A program made the position numbers and the translations under genes. DNA of 64,000 nt from NCBI RefSeq assembly GCF_008124625.1, contig NZ_VNHM01000012.1:1-64000 (forward strand). Direction: 5' to 3'. Source of the DNA: Desulfallas thermosapovorans DSM 6562 (lineage in GTDB: Bacteria > Bacillota > Desulfotomaculia > Desulfotomaculales > Desulfallaceae). The notes under the pieces were generated by a model that was given only the letters and a program-made list of their open reading frames with translations, was not told the DNA's origin and made no database searches. Position 1 is the stretch's first letter. Every line of letters starts with the position of its first letter. This document shows, one piece after another, positions 1 through 7,652 of the stretch.

Positions 1-104
1 CTAGGTTTAACAAAAAGTAAGCTTCTCGTTAAACCCCGTTCGACTTGCATGTGTTAAGCACGCCGCCAGCGTTCGTCCTGAGCCAGGATCAAACTCTCCA
101 TAAA
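1..104 (-). rRNA. 16S ribosomal RNA, 5' end (partial)
   Basis: The reverse complement carries the universal 16S start (AGAGTTTGATCCTGGCTCAG), followed by the conserved GACGAACGCTGGCGGCGTGC and CATGCAAGTCGAACG stretches. Only the first 100 or so bases lie in the window; the gene runs off the left edge. The V1 helix (helix 6) at 3-32 is long: GTTTAAC and GTTAAAC arms enclose an AT-rich loop. The mature 5' end is estimated from alignment to other 16S genes and may be off by a few bases. Confidence 0.97.
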
Positions 105-290
105 AGTTTTATGAAAAATTTAATCTTTGACTCGTTTAATGAATTACTCGCTTAAGCTTTCGCTTGACGAGGTTTGGTTTGGCCGCCGTCGCTTTTTCGG
201 TCTTTTTTGACCAACTGCGACCAGCGTCCGTTTTACATCTCTTTGCACTGTTTAGTTTTCAAGGACCGTGTGGTCGTTTTCGCGACCGGA

Positions 291-325
291 ATTGTATTGT
301 ATCACTTTTTGTCCGTTCGTGTCAA
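291..325 (-). promoter_or_regulatory. rRNA operon promoter and pre-16S leader
   Basis: On the minus strand a consensus -35 TTGACA (320-325) and -10 TACAAT (296-301) are separated by 18 bp. The -10 is duplicated as overlapping TACAATACAAT (291-301). They lie about 190 bp upstream of the 16S start. The stretch between (105-290) holds no gene; it carries the spacer-like GGTCCTTGAAAACTAAACAG element and small hairpins expected in a pre-16S leader. Confidence 0.8.
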
Positions 326-419
326 TGGCAATTTGTGGTTAGCTCGGTAGTTCTACTGCCGTTGCCACCATTGCCCTGACTTAGTTTTTTACGCCGCCGC
401 CGTAGAGGCGACATTTGTT

Positions 420-448
420 ATGTTATCATTTTGGGGGCATTGATGCAA
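420..448 (-). promoter_or_regulatory. possible second (upstream) rRNA promoter
   Basis: On the minus strand TTGCAT (443-448) and TAACAT (420-425) are spaced by 17 bp, about 120 bp upstream of the stronger rRNA promoter. Tandem promoters are common for rRNA operons, but both hexamers depart from consensus, so this is only a candidate. Confidence 0.35.
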
Positions 449-527
449 CAGGTAAATTTAGGTATATTTTATTAGATGAAATAAAGTAATAATTTTCCAA
501 CTAAACGGAAAGTGTACTCATATTTAA

Positions 528-552
528 CTCCCATCACTATAAGCGATGGGAG
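528..552 (-). terminator. hairpin after the thioesterase gene, possible terminator
   Basis: A perfect 8-bp stem CTCCCATC (528-535) / GATGGGAG (545-552) with a 9-nt loop lies 28 bp past the stop of the hotdog gene. The following T-run on the minus strand is poor (TTAAATAT), so termination would be weak. Confidence 0.45.
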
Positions 553-579
553 CAAAAATAGTTTATTATAACTACTGGC

Positions 580-987
580 CTATTTGTTTTCCCTAAACAC
601 CAACCCTTGCACTGTAGCAACCAGTTTTCCCTGCTCATTTTCTACAGTTATTCTGTAGTGTGCCGTGCGCCTGCCCAAATGAACCTCCTCCGCAGTGGCT
701 ATTAAAACATCTCCGGGTTTACTGGGCCGCATGTAGTTTATGTTAACATTCATAGCCACCGCCGCCGGCCCGTGGGAGTTGCTGGCATTGCCCAGTGCCA
801 CGTCTGCAACAGTGAAAACCACACCGCCGTGGGTAATCCGGTGTATATTGGTCATATGCTCCTGCACCTTTAAGGATACCTTGGCGTAACCAGGCGCAAC
901 CTTGATAATTTCCACCCCCAGATAGTTGGGGAAAGGATCGTCCTTTATTTTTACAGCAATTTCATCACTGAGATTAATATCCGCCAT
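580..987 (-). CDS. PaaI-type hotdog-fold thioesterase
   Basis: A 135-residue single-domain protein of the hotdog superfamily, PaaI/YbgC-like, expected to hydrolyse the thioester of an acyl-CoA in the cytoplasm. The family signature is visible at mid-protein: N-x-HRITHGGVVFTVADVA, where the Gly-Gly turn and the acidic residue (AD) line the active site. The later NVNINYMRPSKPGDVLIATA strand-rich region is also typical. Length is normal. The ATG follows a strong GGGGGAT ribosome site. It stands alone between the rRNA promoter and gap, so the context gives no substrate. A phenylacetyl-CoA or generic acyl-CoA substrate cannot be told apart by reading. Confidence 0.85.
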   Translation of the reverse strand: MADINLSDEIAVKIKDDPFPNYLGVEIIKVAPGYAKVSLKVQEHMTNIHRITHGGVVFTVADVALGNASNSHGPAAVAMNVNINYMRPSKPGDVLIATAEEVHLGRRTAHYRITVENEQGKLVATVQGLVFRENK

Positions 988-1316
988 TATTTATCCCCCT
1001 CTAGTTTGTGTTAACTGAAAAAACAACTATATTATACCAAATAAACTGAAAAGAATAATAGTTATTATAACGGTAACCTCCCTATAACCAAACTCCGGTT
1101 TGTGAAATATGTCATTTACTTTTCAATAAATATAATATAATTTATACTTATAATAAAAAACACCAGAGGCTGAAATATAACACTTTGCCGGCATTAGGAT
1201 ACTGCGGAATTGCCCGCTTCCATGAGAACACTTTGACATTCATACCTTTTAGCCTGGCGGAAAAACTAGCTGCATGTAAAATATTTTTAGGTAAAGAGAA
1301 AGGGGTTGCCGTATTT

Positions 1317-2405
1317 ATGACCATCAAAATAGGTATCAACGGTTTCGGTCGCATCGGTCGCAATGTTTTCCGAGCGGCGCTCGACAACCCGGAAGTGGAT
1401 GTGGTGGCGGTTAACGATCTAACAGATGCCAAAACGCTGGCCCACCTGTTAAAATATGATTCTGTACACGGCGTCCTGGATGCCGACGTAAGAGTCATAG
1501 AGGACGGCTTTACCGTAAACGGCAAGAAAATCAAGGTTCTGGCGGAAAAGGATCCCGGAGCCCTGCCCTGGGGCGATTTAAACGTGGGCATGGTAGTTGA
1601 ATCAACCGGGCGTTTCACCAAGGGGGAAGATGCAGCCGCGCACCTGCGGGCCGGAGCACGAAAGGTGATCATCAGCGCGCCGGGTAAAAATGTGGATGCC
1701 ACCATTGTCATGGGGGTTAACCATAATGATTATGATCCAGATAAACACAATATTGTCTCCAATGCCTCATGCACCACAAACTGCCTGGCACCGGTGGTTA
1801 AAGTATTGCACCAGCAGTTTAAAATTAAAAACGGTATGATGACCACAGTGCATTCCTATACCAACGACCAGCAGATACTGGACTTGCCCCACAAGGATTT
1901 ACGCAGGGCCCGGGCCGCTGGTATGTCTATAATACCCACCACCACGGGAGCCGCCAAAGCCGTTGGGCTGGTTATCCCCGACCTGCAGGGCAAGTTAAAT
2001 GGTTTGGCCATGCGGGTGCCCACCCCCAACGTGTCCGTAGTAGATTTTGTAGCCGTCTTGGAACGGTCCACCACAGTTGAAGAGATCAACGACGCGCTGC
2101 GGCGGGCCGCCGAAGGCGAATTGAAAGGAATTATGGCTTACAGCGATGCACCCTTGGTATCCAAAGATTACTACGGCGATTCCCATTCTTCAATTGTGGA
2201 CGCCCTTTCCACCATTGTGATGGATGGCAAGCTGGTTAAAGTACTGGCCTGGTACGACAACGAGTGGGGTTACTCCTGCCGGGTGCTGGACCTGGTGCTG
2301 TACATGGCCAAGCGGGAATCCGGCAGCGTGCCTAAAATCACCTGGACAGGCATAAACCGGGATAACTTGTACCGCAGCGTTACCGCAGCCTATGTAGCGG
2401 ATTAA
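1317..2405 (+). CDS. gap: glyceraldehyde-3-phosphate dehydrogenase, type I
   Basis: NAD-dependent oxidation and phosphorylation of glyceraldehyde 3-phosphate in glycolysis, or the reverse in gluconeogenesis; cytoplasmic tetramer. The Rossmann start [14 protein letters not shown], the NDLTD segment typical of NAD-preferring enzymes, and the catalytic SNASCTTNC (Cys about residue 152) are all present. The frame is open 132 bases further upstream, but that part matches nothing in the family. The ATG at 1317 begins [11 protein letters not shown], with AGGGG 11 bases ahead. At 362 residues it is about 25 longer than usual because of a C-terminal tail ([15 protein letters not shown]). No pgk, tpi or eno is adjacent, so it is monocistronic here. 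A clear terminator follows. Confidence 0.96.
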   Translation: MTIKIGINGFGRIGRNVFRAALDNPEVDVVAVNDLTDAKTLAHLLKYDSVHGVLDADVRVIEDGFTVNGKKIKVLAEKDPGALPWGDLNVGMVVESTGRFTKGEDAAAHLRAGARKVIISAPGKNVDATIVMGVNHNDYDPDKHNIVSNASCTTNCLAPVVKVLHQQFKIKNGMMTTVHSYTNDQQILDLPHKDLRRARAAGMSIIPTTTGAAKAVGLVIPDLQGKLNGLAMRVPTPNVSVVDFVAVLERSTTVEEINDALRRAAEGELKGIMAYSDAPLVSKDYYGDSHSSIVDALSTIVMDGKLVKVLAWYDNEWGYSCRVLDLVLYMAKRESGSVPKITWTGINRDNLYRSVTAAYVAD

Positions 2406-2463
2406 AGTTCCTGAATAATAGCATACGTCTTTATTAATAGAGACTGTTTGAAAATCAAGGTTT

Positions 2464-2523
2464 GGTGCCAGGTGTTGAAAGGCTCAAAATAAAAAAACTT
2501 TCAACCTCTCAACACCTGGCACC
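2464..2523. repeat. dispersed GGTGCC repeat, inverted pair
   Basis: A perfect 15-bp inverted repeat: GGTGCCAGGTGTTGA (2464-2478) and its reverse complement (2509-2523), with further pairing inside (TTGAAAG / CTTTCAA). It lies between the gap stop and the gap terminator. The same core recurs in other gaps of this window. Confidence 0.85.
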
Positions 2524-2566
2524 ACCGAGATATTAATTATACGTACTTTTTCGAGTGGTATCTAAG

Positions 2567-2595
2567 AAAGCCGCGCGTTTTCCGCGGCTTTTTTT
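2567..2595 (+). terminator. rho-independent terminator of gap
   Basis: Stem AAAGCCGCG (2567-2575) / CGCGGCTTT (2583-2591), 7-nt loop, running into seven Ts (2589-2595). It is 160 bp after the gap stop, with the repeat in between. Confidence 0.88.
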
Positions 2596-2690
2596 GCACA
2601 TTATTTACTCCTATTTGCTCCTTTTGGTTTTGCCATGCATGTGATAAAATTTGGGTAAATTATCAAGACCCAAATAAAACGGTGAATCTT

Positions 2691-3665
2691 ATGTGCAAAG
2701 AAAACAGCAGGTATAATATATATTCCCGGCACTTAATCAAGAAATTCGGACAAAAAGTATATAAACTACCGGTTAATTTACCGGGCACTTGCCCCAACCG
2801 GGACGGAACCCTTGGATACGGCGGCTGCATTTTTTGTGACGAGCAGGGCTCCGGATTTGACGCCCTGCCCAATAAACTGTCGGTCACAGAGCAGCTAAGA
2901 CAGAATAAAGAGTATTTCCGCCAGCGGTTTAACGCGAATAAATATATTGCCTATTTCCAGGCCTTCACCAACACCTACCTGCCCCCGGAGCAATTTGCCG
3001 CCAACATTAAATGTGCGGCTGCAGAAGATGACATCGTGGGCATCTCAGTGTCCACCAGGCCCGATTGTATCAGCGAAGAATATCTGGATATACTTTCCCA
3101 GGTACAGGCCGATAAAAATATTGACATTAATATCGAACTGGGGTTGCAAACGGTTAACTATCATACACTGCAAAAGATCAACCGGGGGCATACCCTGGCT
3201 GAATTTATCGATGCGGTGCTGCGTATCCACCGCCGCAATTTTGAAATATGCACCCATTTGATATTGAATTTACCCTGGGATAATATGCATGATGTAATTG
3301 AAAACGCTAAAATTATATCCGCCCTGGGTATCCAGTACGTCAAACTACATTCACTTTATATTGTCCGCGGCACCCAACTGGGCAACATGTATGAACGCGG
3401 TGAAATTAAATTGATAACTTTGGAACAATACGTTAGACGTATTATTACCTTTTTGGAATACCTGGACCCGAATACCGTAATCCAGCGCCTGGTGGGCAAA
3501 GGACCCCGCAGCGAAGTACTTTTTTGCAATTGGGATACCAGCTGGTGGAAGATAAAAACTGAGCTTGAACGATTGCTCGAAGCGGAGGATACCTGGCAGG
3601 GCAAAAAATTCAGTTATTTGAATGGAAATGCCCTAAGCCGGGCTTGGCCCACAGCTAAAAATTAA
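2691..3665 (+). CDS. radical SAM protein, TIGR01212/YhcC family
   Basis: A single radical SAM domain of 324 residues. Cysteines near the N-terminus (CPNRDGTLGYGGCIFC) follow the wide spacing typical of this family rather than the plain CxxxCxxC motif; they would hold the [4Fe-4S] cluster that cleaves S-adenosylmethionine. Family traits seen are DIVGISVSTRPDCIS and IELGLQT. The biochemical role of YhcC-type proteins is not settled. A GTG at 2682 is in frame, but the GGTG at 2681-2684 serves better as ribosome site for the ATG at 2691, six bases on. The gene is alone; a convergent ArsR gene follows. Confidence 0.85.
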   Translation: MCKENSRYNIYSRHLIKKFGQKVYKLPVNLPGTCPNRDGTLGYGGCIFCDEQGSGFDALPNKLSVTEQLRQNKEYFRQRFNANKYIAYFQAFTNTYLPPEQFAANIKCAAAEDDIVGISVSTRPDCISEEYLDILSQVQADKNIDINIELGLQTVNYHTLQKINRGHTLAEFIDAVLRIHRRNFEICTHLILNLPWDNMHDVIENAKIISALGIQYVKLHSLYIVRGTQLGNMYERGEIKLITLEQYVRRIITFLEYLDPNTVIQRLVGKGPRSEVLFCNWDTSWWKIKTELERLLEAEDTWQGKKFSYLNGNALSRAWPTAKN

Positions 3666-3738
3666 CCAGGCAGGCAACCCGGCTTAGAAATTCATCTCTA
3701 TAATAAAAACAATGATAAATTCGGATATAAAGATTTAT

Positions 3739-4038
3739 TTAAACCTGCTTAAAATTGATAACATCCTCACCCAGTAGAACCTTAACTATTTCCTTTACTT
3801 GTTCATTGGCCACTTTGTAAAAAACCTCGGTACCGTGGCGTTCCCCGTCTACAATACCCTGGGCCCGCAATATGGCCAATTGCTGGGATACCGTTGATTG
3901 CGGCAGTTCCAAACATTCTTTCATTTTGTTAACATTACAGCTGTCATTTATTAACCCGGCTACAATACACAGGCGGGTGGGATGAGCAAGCGCCTTTAAT
4001 AACCTTGCGGGTTCTTCATATTTTGATGTTTCTTTCAA
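3739..4038 (-). CDS. ArsR-family winged-helix repressor
   Basis: A 99-residue small winged-helix DNA-binding protein. The ArsR/SmtB pattern is clear: LLKALAHPTRLCIVAGL followed by the recognition helix region LELPQSTVSQQLAILRAQGIV and the wing GERHGTEVFYKV. Two cysteines lie in the N-terminal half (RLCIV and DSCNV). They are not placed as the ELCVCDL metal site of ArsR/CadC, so the inducer is unknown and a thiol or redox signal is possible. It starts with TTG after GGGGGAT. It reads in the same direction as murJ, 71 bp upstream, but a possible operator separates them, so it is probably self-regulated. Confidence 0.88.
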   Translation of the reverse strand: MKETSKYEEPARLLKALAHPTRLCIVAGLINDSCNVNKMKECLELPQSTVSQQLAILRAQGIVDGERHGTEVFYKVANEQVKEIVKVLLGEDVINFKQV

Positions 4039-4059
4039 TTTGCATATCCCCCAAGTGTT

Positions 4060-4102
4060 TTTTGCAAAATACTATATTATAATATTATGTTTTGCACAAT
4101 AC
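4060..4102 (-). promoter_or_regulatory. possible ArsR-type operator/promoter
   Basis: Two near-identical 13-mers, TTTTGCAAAATAC (4060-4072) and TTTTGCACAATAC (4090-4102), start exactly 30 bp apart. Between them lies the perfect palindrome ATAATATTAT (4079-4088). The block sits directly upstream of the ArsR-family gene. Binding by that protein is inference. Confidence 0.45.
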
Positions 4103-4109
4103 CATTTTA

Positions 4110-5636
4110 TTATTTAATAAACTTTTGCCTGAGCGGAGCAGTCTCTTCCACATTCAGTAATATTAACAACACCAAATAAGCAATTCCCGCAGCCCCCACT
4201 GCCAGCACCATACCTAAAAGCTGCTCCAACAGGGACAAATGCGCATTAAACAACCCGGCATACCCGCTGACCAGCCACAATACACCGGCAAAAACCAGTG
4301 TGGCGGCGACTATCTTTAGCTGGTCCACAAATTGCCGGGTCCAGTCAAAACCCGGTAAACGGCGGTATAAAAATAACAGGAAAAGCGCAGCGGTAACAAA
4401 GGACCCCACAGTATTACCCAATGCCAGGCCGGCATGACCCATCCGGTCCACCAGCAGGTAATCCAGCAGTATATTAACTACCAGTCCGGCCAGCCCTCCC
4501 CAGAGTGGTAACAAAGCGTCACGCATGCTTAAGAATGTATAAGTAAGCACCGAGCTTGCCGACATGGCGGCTACGGAAAAGGCGTAATAACCTAGTGCCA
4601 TGGCGGTGGCGGCGGTGGCGGTGGCATCAAAGGCACCGCGTTCAAAAAGTAGCCGCACCACCGGTACAGCCAGCACCACCAGCAGCGTTATACTGGGGTA
4701 GGTTACCAGTGCCACCAGGCGCAGGCCCATGGCTGTTCTGTCCCGCAGCAACCGCCCGTCCCTGCGTTTGACGGCCGCTGCCAGAGCCGGAAACAACACC
4801 GAGGATACCACGGCGACAAATAAACCATAGGGCAGTTCCCGTATCCGGTTGGCAAAATTCAAGGCGGCAATACTACCTTCCACCAGGTGGGAACCGAACC
4901 AGCGATCTACAAATATAAAGCCCCGGTTGGCCAGGGTGGTTAAAATTACCGGTATGGACATTAACAATACTCTGCGCACATCCGGGTCACCGGTGTTCAA
5001 AAGCGGACGCCAGGGGATACCAAACCGCACCATGGCCGGCAAATTATACAGGTAAAATACCAGTGCCCCGGCCAGGGTGCACCAGGCCAGACCCGGTCCC
5101 AAAAGCCCGCCCAGTGGGAAAACTAGCAATATAAAAATCACGTTTTGCCATACCGGTGCCATGGCGGGTACGGCATATTCCCGGTGAGCGTTGAGCACTG
5201 CCTTGGCTATAAAGCCCATGGTGAGAAATACTGTTGAAGGAAGCATTATTTGAGTACATAACAATGCGGTACGCCTGGCCTCGCCGGTAAAGCCGGGAGC
5301 AAGCAAATCCACCACCAGCGGGGTAAAGATCATACCCAGCAACGCCAGTACCGCAACCAGGGCACCCACAATATACAGGACCGTGGAAGCCAAATAAGCC
5401 CGTTTGTCATCTTGTAAACGATCTGTATACAGGGGCAGCAGGGCATTACCCGCTGAAGTGCCAATGATAGTGGAAAGGGTAAAGGGGATGGTAGCTGCTA
5501 CTACAAAGGCATCGGACTGCAGTGTAGTGCCCAGCAGGGCGGCAATCACTTGCTCCCGGACAAAGCCCAGCACCCTGCTGGCCACAAACAACACCATTAG
5601 AACTGTGGAAGCCTTTAAAAAAGTTTGCTTTGACAT
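4110..5636 (-). CDS. murJ: lipid II flippase MurJ/MviN family
   Basis: A 508-residue polytopic membrane protein of the MOP exporter superfamily, about 13-14 hydrophobic segments. MurJ moves the peptidoglycan precursor lipid II across the cytoplasmic membrane. The N-terminus (KASTVLMVLFVASRVLGFVR) and the first loop (LGTTLQSDAFVVAATIPF) are typical of MviN/MurJ, including the Arg residues of helix 1 and the D-A-F of helix 2. The ATG follows GGAGG at 9 bases. No cell wall genes adjoin. Firmicutes often carry several MurJ/SpoVB-like paralogues, so a specialised (for example sporulation) role cannot be excluded. Confidence 0.9.
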   Translation of the reverse strand: MSKQTFLKASTVLMVLFVASRVLGFVREQVIAALLGTTLQSDAFVVAATIPFTLSTIIGTSAGNALLPLYTDRLQDDKRAYLASTVLYIVGALVAVLALLGMIFTPLVVDLLAPGFTGEARRTALLCTQIMLPSTVFLTMGFIAKAVLNAHREYAVPAMAPVWQNVIFILLVFPLGGLLGPGLAWCTLAGALVFYLYNLPAMVRFGIPWRPLLNTGDPDVRRVLLMSIPVILTTLANRGFIFVDRWFGSHLVEGSIAALNFANRIRELPYGLFVAVVSSVLFPALAAAVKRRDGRLLRDRTAMGLRLVALVTYPSITLLVVLAVPVVRLLFERGAFDATATAATAMALGYYAFSVAAMSASSVLTYTFLSMRDALLPLWGGLAGLVVNILLDYLLVDRMGHAGLALGNTVGSFVTAALFLLFLYRRLPGFDWTRQFVDQLKIVAATLVFAGVLWLVSGYAGLFNAHLSLLEQLLGMVLAVGAAGIAYLVLLILLNVEETAPLRQKFIK

Positions 5637-5734
5637 ACGCCAATGCCTCCGTAAATATATTACCCATATAGTACAAGTTTGTTTTTACAACAATTACTAT
5701 ATTAGCACATTTTATAGTAAGGGGGGAGATTACT

Positions 5735-6472
5735 ATTTTCCCGCAAACTCATGTTTTTTTCGCAGAAATGGTGCTGGGACGCACCTCTGACGCCATTACC
5801 CTGGGCAGTCTTTTCCCCGATATGATTATTAATGCCCGGATAAATCATACCATGGCACACAGTTTAGGCAAGAAAATGCTGCACGTGGTGAAGGAAAATC
5901 ACGCCCTGGCCGATTTCGCCCGGGGCATTATCACCCACGGCATATCCCCTCAAGGTCTTGATTATTTCGGTGATGAAAAGTACCCTGGCTGCGAGCGCGG
6001 ATACTGCTTTGAAAAAGGTCGCCCGCTGGTAGAGCAAACCATCGAGGCATGTAATATCGCACCCGAGATGGGTTGGTGGAAAGCACATAACATTGTAGAA
6101 ATGGGCATAGAATTGCGTATCAGCAATCGTGGCGCTTATGGAAGTGCAATTCGCCAGGCCTTTGGCAACCGGGAATTGATTGATCAAGTTGTAGATTTGT
6201 TAACCGGGCTAACCGGTTACAGCGGAGAGGGACTTAAAACAAGAATCGCCGGCTTTCCCGGGTATATTGAGGTCTTCAAGGCCACTGCCCAATCACTGGC
6301 CGATAAGTACCGCATACAAATGTACGCCAGGCACCGCATTAATATTAACACAGACAAGGTAGCCCGTCTGATAGAAATCGCCGCCGAGCAGGTGGAAGAT
6401 GACCTGGCCGACTTTTTTAACTATTCCCAGGACAATGTATTAAGACAGCTGGACGAATTAGAAAGTTATTGA
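5735..6472 (+). CDS. hypothetical protein, zinc-dependent phospholipase C-like
   Basis: I do not recognise a named family with certainty. The N-terminus reads THVFFAEMVLGR, then LGSLFPDMI, then HTMAH, ITHGI and WWKAHNIVEMGIEL. These spaced His/Asp residues in helices resemble the metal-binding core of bacterial zinc-dependent phospholipase C-like proteins. The usual ATG (5768) would cut off the conserved THVFFAE and has no ribosome site. An ATT at 5735 lies six bases after AAGGGGGGAG and keeps that region, so I place the start there. It precedes the Enzyme I-like gene by 43 bp and may be cotranscribed with it. Confidence 0.6.
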   Translation: MFPQTHVFFAEMVLGRTSDAITLGSLFPDMIINARINHTMAHSLGKKMLHVVKENHALADFARGIITHGISPQGLDYFGDEKYPGCERGYCFEKGRPLVEQTIEACNIAPEMGWWKAHNIVEMGIELRISNRGAYGSAIRQAFGNRELIDQVVDLLTGLTGYSGEGLKTRIAGFPGYIEVFKATAQSLADKYRIQMYARHRININTDKVARLIEIAAEQVEDDLADFFNYSQDNVLRQLDELESY

Positions 6473-6515
6473 TATAAAATATGCAGCACATAATTAACCA
6501 GGAAGGTGATTCCAT

Positions 6516-7505
6516 TTGAGTTCAACCGCAACCGGGCCAAACACGCACACCAAAGACGGACAGGTCATATTAATAAATGCCCCCGCTTACTCCGTGGATG
6601 ATGCGGAAATAATTGCCTCTTCAAACGCAGACGGCATCGGATTGCTAAGCACGGATTTTATGTACATGGACCGCGACGGTCTACCTGACGAGGAAGAACA
6701 ATTGGCCACACTGCTTCGGGTCAGTCGCTTAATGGGCGGCCGGCCGGTGACGGTGCGGCTGCTGCAAGCCCCGCCAAGCATGATAACCGCCCTGGGCAAT
6801 GCCGGTTTGCCGGACGATTGCCGGGGCGTGCGCCTGGGCCTGGCCCGGCCGGACATTTTGGAAACCCAACTGCGAGCTATAGTAAGGGCTTGTGCCGAAG
6901 GGAACTTTCGCCTGCTGCTGCCCATGGTGGCCGATGTGGCCGAGGTCATTAAAGTAAAGGATATTATAAGAACCATACACCATGATTTTGCCGCCCGGAA
7001 TATCCACTGTTCCTCGCCCGACCTGGGCGTTGAACTGGAAGTGCCGGCAGCGGTGGTAATGGCTTCGGTGCTTTCCTTCGAGGTATCGTTTTTCAGCGTC
7101 AGTAAAAAATTGCAGCAGCACACACTGATGGCCAAAGAAGGTGGCTACAGTGGCAATAATGATTTGCTCCACCACTACGCTCCGTCCTTTTTATTTCAAA
7201 TCAGCAATTTGGCCGGAGCGGTGCGCAAAAGACGCAAATCTTTAGCGGTAACGGCACCGCTGGCCGGGCTTTTACCGGCCATACCGCTTTTGGTAGCCAT
7301 GGGAGTCAATGAACTGGTGATGCCGCCTAAACGCATGGAACAAGCCCGGCAAATTATCGCCCGGCTAACCATGCCCAGAGCTAAATTGACAGCCTCCAAA
7401 GCCATGTCTTTCTGGTCCCCGGATGAAATACAGCGCTACGCGGAAGAATCTTTGTCCCGCTTAATACCGTACCCTGCACCCGGTGCCGCCAATAATTTGT
7501 TATAA
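6516..7505 (+). CDS. Enzyme I C-terminal-like TIM barrel, probably non-catalytic
   Basis: A 329-residue protein matching only the PEP-binding barrel of PTS Enzyme I. Seen: GIGLLSTDFMYMDRDGLPDE (about 40-59), RGVRLGLARPDILETQLRAI (103-122), GVELEVPAAVVMA (171-183) and AIPLLVAMGVNELVMPP (255-271). Missing: the swivelling phospho-His domain, the RTLDIGGDK loop (here RLLQAPPS), the GTNDL loop (here VSKKL) and the catalytic Cys (here Thr 246 in VTAPLAG). Loss of all PEP-chemistry motifs with the fold kept suggests a binding or regulatory pseudoenzyme. The TTG start follows GGAAGGTGAT. No PTS genes are nearby. It ends at a good terminator. Confidence 0.75.
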   Translation: MSSTATGPNTHTKDGQVILINAPAYSVDDAEIIASSNADGIGLLSTDFMYMDRDGLPDEEEQLATLLRVSRLMGGRPVTVRLLQAPPSMITALGNAGLPDDCRGVRLGLARPDILETQLRAIVRACAEGNFRLLLPMVADVAEVIKVKDIIRTIHHDFAARNIHCSSPDLGVELEVPAAVVMASVLSFEVSFFSVSKKLQQHTLMAKEGGYSGNNDLLHHYAPSFLFQISNLAGAVRKRRKSLAVTAPLAGLLPAIPLLVAMGVNELVMPPKRMEQARQIIARLTMPRAKLTASKAMSFWSPDEIQRYAEESLSRLIPYPAPGAANNLL

Positions 7506-7520
7506 AGAATTGCCCACATT

Positions 7521-7549
7521 AAAACCCGGCTTATCTCGCCGGGTTTTTT
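7521..7549 (+). terminator. rho-independent terminator
   Basis: Stem AAACCCGGC (7522-7530) / GCCGGGTTT (7538-7546) with a T-run to 7549, 16 bp after the Enzyme I-like stop. It separates that gene from the dynamin operon. Confidence 0.88.
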
Positions 7550-7652
7550 CAGTCATAATTTTCTGCGTTAATTAATATATTCCAACAGGGAGGCTTGGAC
7601 ATCCCTTCGGGGCAAGTAATATTTTCCCGGATATTTATCAGGGAGGGTTACT

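Noticed and set aside
1185-1316. In-frame N-terminal extension of GAPDH by 44 codons
   Set aside because: No similarity to the family; the enzyme's own start [11 protein letters not shown] and a ribosome site lie at 1317.
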